A DNA stretch of 64,000 nucleotides, from NCBI GenBank assembly GCA_015501585.1, contig JADNRY010000061.1, positions 186,001 through 250,000 on the forward strand, given 5' to 3'. The stretch is from Rhodocollybia butyracea. Lineage: Eukaryota; Basidiomycota; Agaricomycetes; Agaricales; Omphalotaceae. Numbering within the stretch: the first letter of the stretch is position 1; each line of letters begins with the position of its first letter. Under the pieces are notes generated by a model that ran no database searches, was not told the DNA's origin, and was given only the letters and a program-made list of their open reading frames with translations. A program made the position numbers and the translations under genes. Shown here piece after piece: positions 34,196 to 45,772 of the stretch.

Positions 34196-36920
34196 CTAAT
34201 CAAGCACCCGCAGCGCTTCTGGCACAACACTATGAACTTGCCCATCAACCATCTTCCTTCTCCTCTCTCCGACTTTCCAGATGACATCTTTCAGCTCTTG
34301 CACCACCTCACCGCCAGGGCCCCACCTTTCCCTCGATGGCAGTCGATCCTCCGCGTCTTCCTTCGCCTTCTTCGCCAGTTGTATACGCTCCTCCCTACTC
34401 AGCTTGGAGCGCTCGCGCCTAAAAGCGCCAGCGACACCAGAGTCCCCTTCGTAAACTTGTTCTATCCCAGGAGGCGGTAAATGATGAGAGGAAGATGTAA
34501 GTAAAAGATGTGATGTAACATCATCCGTGGTGTTGACGACTACCACAGGGTCATGAGGATCCGAGGAGACTTCGTACTCCAGAGGAGACATGTAGGGTTT
34601 TTCCGACGATTCATCGCTTCCATCATGCCCCAGGGCAGGAAGTTCATGGAATGATCTTCAGAAGAAAACTCGTCCTCGGATTCCTCTGAATGTTGTTGAG
34701 GGGGTGAAAGGACATCGAGGAGACGCTCTCGTCCTCTTTCGCACTCTCGCAAGGCAAGTCCTAGTTCGCGACGAAGGCGTTCGTAGGCCAGTAGAGCTGG
34801 GTGTTCATCTTTTCCTGGAGTTGAGCGGAGGGACCTGCGTTTGAGCTATTTTCGGAGCCATCTTTACCAGTAATCGGGTCTGATTTCAATGCAGCAACGC
34901 ATTCAACCAATTGACCTCGCGCATCTTCCAACGCAGACGCTATAGCCTCGATATGGGAAGCAAATCTGTTGAGATGGCTCGGCATCGGCGCGAACGAATC
35001 TTGGACAGTTCTCCCCCTTCGGCTCAACAGTGATGACCTCGCGGTCTCACTGAAAGACATCATTTCTGACATCCTCAGGTCTGTGGAAGGACTGGGTGTC
35101 CCATCCTGCAACTTCTGGTCGTCCACCACGTCCAAAGCTGACGTCAGACGTGCGCTTGCATCCACTAGTGTGCTCGTTAAAAGCATCATCACACTCTTCA
35201 CATCCTCCCAATATGCGTCATCGTCTCTTTCCTCTGCAAACCGCAGCGCAAGGAGATGTGAGCACGCATATCGCTTTGAAGCCAGAGCATTCTGTAGTGC
35301 TAGGTTTAGCGAGGAGAAGGATAACGGGTGTCTTGGAGCCTGTATTGCGGTAAACCGTGATGAGGAGGATATGGTCGCGAATTTTGGAGAGCGTTGAGGA
35401 CGAGTGGGAAAGCCAGTTAAAGAATCTGAGGAACGTGGGGATTTCATAGGAGGTGAGTTGGGCGATGAGACTGATGATCGAAGGGCATACAGGCCTCCGA
35501 TTGTACGCGTTCGACGTAATCTTAAAGCAGCACGTCCGAACGGTTGTGACTCGTCATATGAACTGTTTTCCGTTTTACTACTGGTGTCAGCATCATTTGC
35601 TGCTTCGGCTTCCTCCAGAACACCTTCCAGCTGCTGTTCCGGTATCTCGGCACTGGGTGTGACCGGCGCGCTGAGGCTCTTGTTAAAAGATCCTGTTGCG
35701 TGGAGAAGCGCGGATAGATCTGAGCGACGTTTTTCTCGTCGCTTGGTGAGTTGCATGGACGGGCTTCCCGCATGAGCTAGAAACGAATACGAGCCGTTCC
35801 AGGTAGCCCGTTTATCGACCGGATCAGGTACAGATATTGTGCGTCTTCGGGAATCGGGATAGGAAAATGGTCGGGAGGAGAGAGCGGCAGGTATGATTTA
35901 AATGGTGCAGGAGAGGGAGGCGCGTACATCTCTGATATTTGTGCCAGTTCAGAGTGAGAGGTAAGGGCTGAAAGTAATTGGCGAACATCATCACATTGGT
36001 TCTGAGTCGTCAACAGAGTCGAATGGAGAGCGACGCGAAGGGATGAGGAAGGAGAAGAGGGAGTGCTTGTTGTGCTGAACCATTTTCAGTATGAATTTCA
36101 TTCTACAGTGGTAAGTCACGTACGTTTCGTCTTTTTCAAGGGTCGTCATAGCTTCCTGGACAACCGAATCCCATACGTTTCCGGCTGCTATAAGGTCATC
36201 AAGGGTATCCAAGTACTGTTCGAACCATCTAGTCAGTGAGAATGAAAGGAACAAGAGAAATCACGTACGGGGGTCATATCATGTTTCGAAGATTCGGGAT
36301 CCCATATATACAAAAGCGAGGCTGATATCCCAAATAATAAAAGACTCGCAAAATAATAGCCGGCTCCAAATAAAATGGTAATGAGTGCTAGAGCCAGAAA
36401 GAACGTATAGTACTGAGTATCAGTTGATAAGGAATGGATAGGTTGTAGCGTCTCTGAAGGTTCAAGACTTGAATTCCGGCTGTGATGACCAGGCAAACGC
36501 GGGAGTTGGGTATTATGAGGTTGTAATATAGACGATGATAGAAGTGAGGAGGAAATGACATTGTATTTGAACCGTTCCACAAAAGCAGAAGATGCCTGCT
36601 TTGAAATCATGGAACGTATGGTCTAAAGAACATACAGTTAACCACTGCAAGTTTGGAGTGATTTACAGCGTACCTGAACAATATCTTTGAGGAAATTTGG
36701 ACACGTTTCTTGATGAATTATTCCATCTTCGAAAGCTGGTTCGTCTGAGCAGTCCTCTTGCGCTAGCAGGAACTCGGCGGCTCCGCCTGGCATTAACTTG
36801 GGGTCTTCTCCAACTTCTACAAGTCAGATACAATGAGCTTCGAGATTAGTGACCGGAATTTGCACTGGTACCTCTGAGATACTGCTCCAGTGGGTGATCA
36901 TCGAATACGGGCTGAGCCAT
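34196..36920 (-). CDS. Vezatin-type myosin-binding protein of peroxisomes (Inp2-like)
   Basis: Start at 36920 ([17 protein letters not shown]). Exons are joined by short introns near 36860, 36650, 36240, 36100 and 34840. A membrane region ([18 protein letters not shown] with a second hydrophobic stretch) lies near residues 125-165, as in the fungal myosin-binding family related to Inp2, the peroxisomal receptor for the myosin V motor. Further conserved blocks as I remember them are [71 protein letters not shown] and [20 protein letters not shown] near the C-terminus. Two junctions (near 35880 and 34650) need either one-base indels in low-complexity sequence or introns of about 84 and 100 nt (donors GTACGC and GTGCGA). 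Role inferred from the family: peroxisome inheritance along actin. Confidence 0.8.
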
Positions 36921-37981
36921 AAGTGGGCAGATAAACGCCCAGTTAATCCAGTTTAGCCGTTCACAGAGATTGGTCGTAAAGGGTTAGGTTATCGTCACGG
37001 GAAAAGCAATAGTATACAAGAGAAGTTTGAGAGAAGTGCTGGGTTCTAAGGTCCAAATGCGAGAAAAAGTCGTAAAAGACAAAGCACAAGCTGAGAAACC
37101 ACAGGGTTGAAATTGTGCGCCCCGGAAACATGGGCGCTTAAAACTGCTAAAACGAGGCCCGGATTTGAAATTGAACTTAATCCAACAGATGCGTTCCGCC
37201 GGACCTCCTCCAGTGATGTTCATTGTTGGTTGTCCCGCCCCAGCTCGCCCAGCTTGTACCTATAGCTAATGTAGGAGCTGTAGACCTTAGGTGCATCTTT
37301 CACCGCGCTTAGTAGGTACCCCACAGATGAGCTGGTGCAGTAAACAGCCTACTCTCACAATATATGTACCTGGGACCGCCAATATGTACTCATGCTATAT
37401 TTGGGACCTCGCTTTCCGTGTCACATATACCATGTGTACGGCGGGACTCGGTGTAACCGCCCCTGTAATACCCTCAGGATCGTACACCTGGACAACACCT
37501 GGGCAACCAATTTATCTTGTTTCTTTCTCTTCCAGTGAGCAGCTCCTATCTCTCAAAGCTAGCCGGTGTCCCAGCCTTCCAGGTGTTCCTCAAATCCCAG
37601 TCTATTCAGTCAGATCTTTTGCTACGCCACCGTTTGACAAGGTGGATGTAAACATCAGGAGAAACACCAGGAGAAACACTGTCGAGAATCGATACTTCGA
37701 TTCTTGGAAGGCCTGGACCAGAGCCTCCCTAACCCTGATTTTTCAATGCACACGCAACTTCGCGACCAATATCAAGGGAAAAGCAACTGCGTTCTTCATT
37801 ACCCAATTTCCAGCTAACAATCGCCACGAAAAAAACTTCATATTGCATCGATATTCTATCCTATTGTATCTGGCCGTTTGCTCCATACTGAAATAGTGCT
37901 AGTAGTCCTAGTGTCCCACTGACTCTGCACCAATTATTAGCCTACAGGCGAAGATGCTCCTAGCGTAAGATTAAAAAGGAT
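36921..37981. other. Intergenic region
   Basis: Promoter side of the Inp2-like gene and 3' side of the next one. A 201-codon frame at 37291-37896 (plus strand) has no signal, domain or intron signature that I recognise. It includes a short direct repeat (AGGAGAAACAC, twice) near 37655 and is not called. Confidence 0.4.
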
Positions 37982-39011
37982 TTAAAACCATCGCGTTGAA
38001 TCAGAATTATCCGTGCGTCGAAGACTACTACCCCATGTTCGCGGTTGCGCTTGGCCCACCTCCCCATCAGCTACAACGTTCGGTCGCCGCCGCCGACGCT
38101 TCCAGGTGTAAAATCCTAACAATGTAACGAGTGTCAAGCCGATCCCTAGTCCCACAGTGAGACCTACAGCATCGGCGACGAGTTGTTTATGGCTTGAGTT
38201 TGAAGACTGTGCAGATGAAGAAGGGGTGGTAGATGTAGAGGAGGTTAAAGTTGAAGGGACACTGAATCCTGGCAGAGAAACAGTAGGGGGTAAGGTTGGC
38301 GTAGGTAAGAAGGACGAAGGTGAGCTAAGGAAGGAACATCAGCATCGCGGAATAAAAGCGACGAATCGGCAACGTACGAGTTGGCCGTCACTTCGAGCTT
38401 GAAGTTTCCAATGTCCAAATGGGATGGGATTTGACCGGGCGAAAAAGTCACGGTCAAAGTCGTGGTCTCGCTTTCGGGTAGATTGAGAATAGCAGCCACT
38501 CCGACACTCGAATTCGCTGAAGTAGCGATAGAGGTGCTCCCGGCCGTGACCGTAATATTAATGGTTGCATTTGAAGATGAAGAGGTCGTAAAAAATAGCG
38601 CCGCCGCTGAGTCGCGCATCAAATCAATTGGTTATACCACAACAAGCATGTATTCTCACCTTGGAATTCCAGAAACATTTGAGGTACGATGTTTGCACCT
38701 TGGGGTCCTGGACCTTCCGTAGTCACTATTGTCTCCCCACCCAATGTTAAGACCTGCCTGAAAAAAATGCATCGAAAATAGGCTTCAAGACTAATACTAA
38801 TCAAGACTCACCATCCACCGAGGCAGCTGGGGTCGAACGAATCAGAGCCGGTGACATTACAAAGAAAAGGACTGTAGTCAATCTGAGGCGAAGTGTTCAA
38901 TATCGTGATGTTCTGCATGGATCCACCCTGTGCTAAACATTGGAAAATCGACGCGAGGGAGAAAAATGACCGAGCCAGGACATTGGATAGAGATGACCGG
39001 CGCGCCAGCAT
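37982..39011 (-). CDS. Small secretory-pathway type I membrane protein of unknown function
   Basis: Four exons give about 290 residues. The N-terminus is hydrophobic with basic residues (signal peptide or anchor: LARSFFSLASIFQCLAQG). The ectodomain has NITILNTSPQIDYSP, several Asn-x-Ser/Thr sites, a beta-rich stretch (NATINITVTAGSTSIATSAN) and a Ser/Thr/Pro stalk. It ends with one transmembrane helix (LVADAVGLTVGLGIGLTLVT) and KRRRR. Introns of 53-54 nt restore frame, including a GTACGT donor just after TANS. The layout matches a common Agaricomycete family of small type I proteins with an NxTxDDxSPxIxY-like start; their role is unknown. Confidence 0.8.
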
Positions 39012-40037
39012 TCAATGCAATGAAGCAAGCGGGGTATGGGTCAACAAGAAGGCGCCAGAATGGATCGTCAGAGTTTAAGATGAGAGAGAAGAGGAAGAAA
39101 GTGGCCGCGCGCGGTTACTCCTGACAACAGGGGAGGGCCAAGGCGTTCACAGGCACGTAACGCTTTATAATTAATTTTCCGGTCGAACCTGATATATGTA
39201 CATAAACCCAAAGTGGGTAAAGCCTATGAAGTTACTTCCCGACATACGTACTTGTTGGCAGTCACGATAGGCCGGGAGGAGTAGAGAAGATTGCTCAAAG
39301 GTTTCAGATCCACGTAGTGTGGACAGAACTGCTCATGTGAACAAAATCAGCGGAAACGATAGAGATAACTGGAGATAGGCGTAACCTTAGACTCACAGGG
39401 TATCGGGGTTCTCAGGAATACGAAGATCTTTGATGTCGAGGCTATCGATGCGCCGTTCAACGAGCGATTTACATACCATCCTTTCAGCGGAAAAAACTCA
39501 CAACTATAGCCAGAGGACTTGGATATAGATCATATGGCAAAGATGCAATAAGGAAAACGGACCGGATAACAAGCAAAGTGTTGATCGTAACCAGTGCCAG
39601 CCAAATGTCAGCCAGTGCCACACATCGAATTGTGCAAATCAATCTACAAACGCGATATCATCGCAGTGACCGGAACAACATGATATGCCTGGGCTGTTGA
39701 ACTGCTGGACAACATTTCTTCATGAGTTTAGGAACGAAAACAGGCCCTCTCAAGAACATATGTCACATACCGAGAAACCGAGACGCATGTCCGAACATAA
39801 AGAATCTGAACATCAGGAACTCGAGGTCTTGTGGCGACAGTGAAAATGTACGTAAGATCTTCCAGCGAAAGTTCCAAAACAGGACAAAATGTCAGTGTTA
39901 TAAAGCATAGCTAGATTTGGGACGGTCATCACAAAACAAAGGTTGATAGTCGAATTTGAGTCAATTCGTATTCACATGTCGTGGAAAAATAATCAAATTG
40001 CAGTTTATGCATATCTATGTCTGAACACCGCAAATAA
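39012..40037. other. Intergenic region; no gene seen
   Basis: About 1 kb of low-complexity-free sequence with only short frames. It contains the promoter of the small membrane protein gene and the 3' flank of the ATP synthase gene. Confidence 0.4.
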
Positions 40038-41035
40038 TTAGATAGCCTTGCTCTTCACCATTTCTGCAAACTGATGAGCATATGACTGAAGAAACAATCA
40101 AAAAAAACTTACGTTCAACCTCCGCGACCGCCGAGAGCAGAAGGTCACGCTGCGTCTTCTCATCCTGCAAGTTGGCAAGAACCTTGTCGATGACAGCTTT
40201 GGTGAGCTCAGCCTGTTCACTCTCCTTCTGCTGCTGCTCGTAACGGACCCAACTGTCAAGGACCGACTTGAGTTCAGAAGCCATAACAACCTTTTGCTTT
40301 TGGACGAAAGAGGCAGACTCAAGCTGGGCAGTTTCCTGCAACATTTGCTAGTCAGGAATAGCGTACCAAAGTGGAAATGGTGCCTACTTTTGACAGAGCG
40401 AAAAGGCTCTGGGTCAAAGCGACTACATCCTTCATTTGGCCGACAGAGTCGATTCGGTCCTTGACGGCCTGGGTGTGCTCAGCACGAGCCTTGTCCAAAA
40501 CGTCTTTGATCTTCTGGACCTGGCTTTCGGCCCAGTTGACGTAGGGCTCACGAATAGCCTGCCAAAACAATAATAATGAGAATCCAACGAACATGGGTGA
40601 GATATGCGAAACGCACCTTGGCCATATATGTCAGGAAAATAATGGATCCAACGAGGAGAACCGTCTCCTCATTTACTACATAGAGTTCTTGAGAGATTGC
40701 AGCAGCGGCGAGACCAGTTCCGAGAAGAGCAGTCCCGGTCTTGGTGATGAGGTTGGGTTGAGAAGGAAGTTTGTTAATGATTTCCGACGCGCGTTCGGAG
40801 GGTGGAGGAGGATTTGAAGAGCTCATGGAGCGTCTGCATTCAATAAACAAGATTATTAGAACCTTTGAACAAGAAATGGACAATTTTATCGAGACGTACG
40901 ACGAAAAGGTTTGCGGTACTGCAGCGACCAGCCTGGGCCGGGCTAAAACAACACTTTTAGAGATTGTGCATCGTTAACAGCTCTTATACGCTTACCGACA
41001 GCCCTTAGAGAGCCTACAGCAAGTCTAGAGGCCAT
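40038..41035 (-). CDS. ATP4: Mitochondrial ATP synthase subunit 4 (subunit b, peripheral stalk)
   Basis: The start at 41035 gives MASRLAVGSLRAVARPRLVA, a basic, acid-free presequence, joined over two introns to SRSMSSSNPPPPSERASEII. The mature part has two hydrophobic stretches (GTALLGTGLAAAAISQELYVV and TVLLVGSIIFLTYMAK), then REPYVNWAESQVQKIKDVLDKAR and a long charged helix with KDRIDSVGQMKDVVALTQSLF. It ends QMVKSKAI at 40038. Total is about 238 residues, normal for fungal subunit 4. The protein forms the stator stalk of F1Fo ATP synthase in the inner mitochondrial membrane. The last intron uses an acceptor ending TTTGCAG so that the final exon stays in frame. Confidence 0.93.
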
Positions 41036-41147
41036 AGTTTTCGAGAGTTGTGGAAACCAATCGGGCAAATGACATCCGAAATCTCACGATGGGCGTTTGA
41101 TGGGCGCTACACTTTTTTCCGTGAAAAGTTTCCGAAACTACTCTTCG

Positions 41148-41260
41148 CGCACAGAAATTACAGATACGATTTTTCCTGTACAGAAGCAACAGATACTACA
41201 TTCCTGTACAGAAGCAACAGATACTACATTCCCGTACAGAAACAACAAATACTACTCATC
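41148..41260. repeat. Short minisatellite, period about 28 bp
   Basis: Three to four tandem units built around CCTGTACAGAAGCAACAGAT. The two units beginning near 41176 and 41204 are identical and those on either side are diverged. It lies between the starts and stops of ATP4 and the YTP1-like gene. Confidence 0.75.
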
Positions 41261-41347
41261 CCCGTATTACAAAAGCAGTCAACAAGAATATTATTAATTT
41301 CTAGATTTGTCCAGCGTCGAGCGACTCTTACCATGACCCACAGCATC

Positions 41348-43427
41348 TCAATCTTCCTCTTCTTCCTCTTCGCCTAAAATATGCTGCTGCTCTGCGCCCC
41401 TGCTTTCAACGGTTTGAGACCTTGATGGCACACGCGCGTACCACTTTGCAGCAGAAGCAGACAGTGGTGTTCGTAGTTCAATATCCCCAACCATAACATC
41501 TTCATCATAACCCGGATGATGCGCACGGGTAGATGGCGAGGAAGCATTTCGTCCGGAAGTCGCGTATAAGTTGATGAGAGAGACAATGATGAGGTATAAG
41601 ATGAACGATATACTGGCGCGGAAATGTCAGCAAAGGAAGAGGAGATGAACGGTAGATGAACGTACCTGAACATGATCAAGATATATGTGACATGGTCCAT
41701 CTCGTTGTCATGCACAAAATCAAGCTCTTCATCTGTAGCCGACATGAATAGAATGCTAACAGTACAATGAGTAGTGAACGATCGAGATAATCAGAAGGCC
41801 TACCCAGCGGAAACGAGAAGCTGTAGGGAAAATCAGTGACCAAGAAGAAACACGGAAATTTGTAAACGACTCACGAAAGGAGGTAGATGGCGGAAAACTT
41901 TTGCTGCTGCGTTCTTCTCTTCTTGAGCTTCTCTGGCATGGTCTGTCGTTGGCGCATACAACTCTCTGGGACTACGCGGTGTCGCATCCGCCAACGTATG
42001 ATCACTGTTGGTATCATCAGGGAACACAGAGACAGTGCTGCAACTGGCAAACGTAGGAACGAAGAAGCAGATTTCTATGATACGTGTAAACCCTGCGAGT
42101 TCAAGTGTGTAACCGAATAGGGCATGAACGCGGGTTGAGATCATCAACGCTTGGGCATGTTCTGACATCGCCCACCCAGTGAGAATAATGCTATTTATGG
42201 GGTCAGTTTCGCACAAGAAATTAGAGATCAGAACATACATTAGAGCAGGGACAACTGTTCTCTGAGGAAAAAGGTGAGATCAAGAAAAACTAAGACGGTG
42301 AAAGGCTTATGTACTTGATTGTTCCTTGCAAGGAATAGACCTAAAGCACCTCCCGCCCACCCTGCAATACGTGGTCTTAACGATCAAGCTACAACCAAAG
42401 GATTCAAGACGCACAGAGGATACCGAGGATTCTAGAAGACGATCAGTAGGTGAAAAATAAGTATAAGGATGACCTACGTGTGTTGCATATCTTTGACCGA
42501 CCATGAAGATCCGCGGTGTTCCGTGAATGTATTGACTTGAAAGATGGTAAGTCAACGAAATAAAAAGGTAAGTGCAACACACCAATGCCCTGCACAAGCC
42601 AATCCACTACATCTCAGTACTCAGCGAAGAAGACTATTCTTGCTATACTAACCCAGAGCATTATAACGCTTTAAAAGAGATCAACGACTGAAAATGAGAA
42701 GGTATTCTTGCACTTACCCAGAATCCCACCATTCAGGACTCTTCCGACTTCTCCGTACCCAGGCTTCACCGACCAGGAGCAAAATGGCCATGATTGTTCC
42801 GTAGGCAATGAAACCGCTGCCCATGATATAATGAGCCAGACACTGGCCTAGATGGCCACCTCGACAGTAACCACGGAAAGTGATGGCGCCGAAAAGCATC
42901 TGCGTCCATCCAAGAACCGGATAAGACTTGCCGACTATTCCATGGAGACGAACAGCCCACGGCCGCAGCGTCTGTTCATGAATGTGCAGTTTGAGATAGA
43001 TACCCAGCACAAGCTGGGTGAAGATGGGTATTAAAAGGATGTTGGCCATCGTACCATGGACGCTAGCAAGAAAAGCACGACCTTTATGGGCGTGTCCCAG
43101 TATATATCCACCTATGGTTAATGCGATTCCAGTAACCTGACAGAGAGAGATAAGAATCAGCTTGTGCAGCTCACTGGTACGCACCTGTAGAGGGACGTGC
43201 CATTTGCTTTTGCTGATTCCAAGTACCATTCCCACAGGGAATAGTATGCCCCATATTAAACCTTGAAGGAAAATGTGTATCCAAAGTATCGAGTCAACAG
43301 GTTTTGACGCATTTTCTTCATCCAGTTCATCAGCATGAGAGTGAGCAAAGGAGGTCGTCGATATACAAGCAACGAAGAGAGTTAAATACCCTAGCTTATG
43401 GTGAATTTCGACCATAGCAGGAGCCAT
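41348..43427 (-). CDS. YTP1-like multi-pass membrane protein
   Basis: The start at 43427 ([20 protein letters not shown]) is a signal-like segment followed by His/Asp/Glu ([10 protein letters not shown]) and a cytochrome-b561-like first half, DUF2427 type: [40 protein letters not shown]. The Ytp1 half contains [48 protein letters not shown] and a final helix before a cytoplasmic tail that ends in an acidic EEEEEED run. About ten short introns are needed. Two microexons, 16 nt (42653-42668) and 7 nt (42583-42589), are required to restore VIMLWGIVNTF. The function of YTP1 proteins is poorly known; conserved His residues suggest haem or metal binding, which is inference. Confidence 0.87.
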
Positions 43428-43638
43428 TTCTGAGATACAACTTCAAGCTGAGAAATGGCGGTGACCGAGCAGCGTAATGTCAGGGCGTCTATCTGGCGAA
43501 AGACGCCACGTGACTATATTCATTCTCGATTCTCGATTCTTCGATTCGAAACGCGAACGACTATTCCTTGCTACTAGTACATTACTAGTTAAACTACAGG
43601 ACGGCTAGATAGGGCTAGGCTAACTGCCCCTAGATCTG

Positions 43639-43762
43639 CTACTGGTCGTCTTCTTCAACCGTATCCAATTCTTTCCCTGTCTCCTCTGTTTCTGTTACTT
43701 CTTCCGCCACCTCCGTTCCATCTCCAACGATCATCGGAAACATGTCGGAAACGCATTTGGAG
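43639..43762 (-). CDS. Candidate terminal exon or gene relic of unknown function
   Basis: After an acceptor (CTGCCTGCAG) the minus strand reads about 40 codons: SKCVSDMFPMIVGDG followed by a very acidic Thr/Glu tail ending EEDDQ and stop. The composition looks coding, with ordered acidic residues and GT-rich codons. No upstream exon or start is identified between 43763 and 44208, so it is either the last exon of a short gene that I could not assemble or a relic. No family is recognised. Confidence 0.3.
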
Positions 43763-44208
43763 CTGCAGGCAGCAAAATCACTTTAGCCGTCGTGGCTTCT
43801 AAAAGCTTCTAAACCTTTGGAACAAATGATCCGCTTCCCTTCCCACTGGCCCGTTACAAGCGTGGCCGTCGGGAATTATCACAGATGGCGAGTGAGTCAA
43901 AGAGACTTGGGTTCTCTCAAGCAAAGCTTGCGTTCTCTTTTTAACTAGATGGCGAATTTAGAGTCATCTCTCGAGGCCTTTTCCGTGTATATGCGCATTG
44001 CTATATTATGCCCATGGCGCGCTAAATAATTATACCCCCGCCAGTCGGAGTAATCGGACATGTTTGGGTAGGCGCATCTGTTTTTCAAAGTTTCGCTGAA
44101 ACATAAAAGGTTCGCCCCACAGGTTCGCCCCCCACATCTGTCTTTCTTTCCCCCCTTCGATCTGCTGGTCAGAAATAAACCCTGGTGGTCTACTGAAAAC
44201 ATCCCCTT
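43763..44208. other. Promoter region of the secreted kinase-like gene
   Basis: No gene is resolved here. Upstream of it, near 43525-43545, the motif GATTCTC is repeated three times in a row. Confidence 0.4.
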
Positions 44209-45309
44209 ATGTTGGCTCTCAACTATATTCTCCTCATTTCCAGTTCTCTCCTCGCTCTTGGTGCTCCAACGGAACCAATTCCAATTTCGTCGTCTCTGAC
44301 TCTCTTGAACTCGGTACATCTCGTCTCTTTGATAATCTTGTTCTGGAAAACGTTAACGATTGTCCCAACTAGCCAAAATGGATCAAAGGAGTGGTGGATG
44401 AACCTGTTTCTTTCACCAAAGAGGACAAGAACCTATTTCGTACGTGCTTTCGACTGCTCAATCGACTTTCATTTGAATCTTACTCTCATGTCTTTAGAAA
44501 AGACGTTGACCGGTGTCACTCTGGGTAGCCGTAAACTAGAAGATGGCGGGCACAATGATGGAATTTGGACCATGAGCGGAACGTACAAGGTTGGATCAGG
44601 GAGAAAGTTCTCATCTTTCTTCAAGAGCCCAACCAAATACGAGGGAGAAACGCTGATACTAAAGGTGCTAGCGGAAAAGAACGATGCTGCAATTGGGGAA
44701 GCCAAAGCGCTCAAAATTGCTAAAAGGCTGGTCGATTCTGGTATGCTCAAGGATCCAAAGTTGGCTACATCCGAACCCAAACCTGTGATCATCATGAAGG
44801 AGGTTTCTGGATTGCCGCTGTACAAGAATCCGGGATACCGGGCTTCCAAGCCCCATCTCAGAGACGAGCTCAAGAAACAGACTTTTAAGATGATGTGCGA
44901 AAAAATAGCGACTATAGCTCTGGGCACTGGGGTTTTACTAACGTGAGCTTACATTTCTGGTATGATAGTTATCAAGTTCGCTCATTAGATTTCTGAAGCG
45001 ATACAAAACCAAGTAACGTCCTTGTCAACGTAAATGCAGCTGGTAACTCCATAACGAGCGTCGATATGGTTGACTTTGGTCCTCCATCTACGTACTTTTT
45101 GAAGAACCCGAAGCCGACAAAGAAAGAGCTGGTGAGTGTTATCGTGTAGCGTTCTCTGAAATAATCCGACTTTGTATAATTAACATTCGCTCTGATAGCT
45201 CGAGTTTTGTGGCAGTGAACCCCTAAGTGGAAAGTACCATAGTTGGATAGGTCAGTTCGATGAACTGGCGCCACATATCCCACCCCCCCAGAAAAAGAAA
45301 ACGTATTGA
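44209..45309 (+). CDS. Secreted protein with kinase-like fold (about 286 aa)
   Basis: Five exons. A signal peptide (MLALNYILLISSSLLALGAP) is followed by a domain carrying the protein-kinase landmarks in order. These are LILKVL with a beta-3-type Lys near residue 113, GEAKALKIAKRL with an alpha-C-type Glu near 125, a hinge-like VIIMKEVSGLPL, a catalytic-loop-like TDTKPSNVLV (D207, K209, N212; the His-Arg of HRD is missing) and a VDFG near 231. The domain is shorter than a classical kinase after VDFG and ends with LEFCGSEPLSGKYHSW and a Lys-rich tail. It should enter the secretory pathway. A secreted kinase, a pseudokinase or a small-molecule kinase are all possible. Junctions all keep frame, one with acceptor CTGAAG at 44992-44997. 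Confidence 0.75.
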
Positions 45310-45772
45310 TCTGGCATGTCATCATATAGTTTGGATGCTCGCGCGTTCTGCTCTTACGGTATCTAGTACAGTAGTTGAAAATATCGAATCATGATTGTGC
45401 TTTGAAGACTAATATCAACATCGCCAGAACATCGCTTAAGCCTCCCATAGAAAATTTCTCGCTTTCCCTCCGTCCATTGAAGGCGGTCCTTTGATTTCGA
45501 ATTCCACAGGTTTTCAAGACTCTTGGTACTTATTCGTAGCAGTGACCAGTTGTCTGGCTGTCAACGCAGACGCTCTTTCAGTTTCTTTGTTAACTTCGCT
45601 CTCTTGGCTTTTTCAGCATAATGCGAAGTTGGGATTAACAAACAGTGGAAAGGGACCAACAAGTGCCTGAGTAGAGAGTCATTCCTTGAGCTCGAGGGTC
45701 AGCCGGGTTAAAGTTTGTTATTAATGACTAGAGTTCATTAGACTAAAGCCCCCTGGCATGTACCAGACTCCA
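45310..45772. other. Convergent intergenic region
   Basis: 3' flanks of two converging genes. No further feature is seen. Confidence 0.5.

Noticed and set aside
37291..37896. 201-codon plus-strand frame
   Set aside because: No start context, domain, signal peptide or intron pattern typical of genes here; composition looks random.
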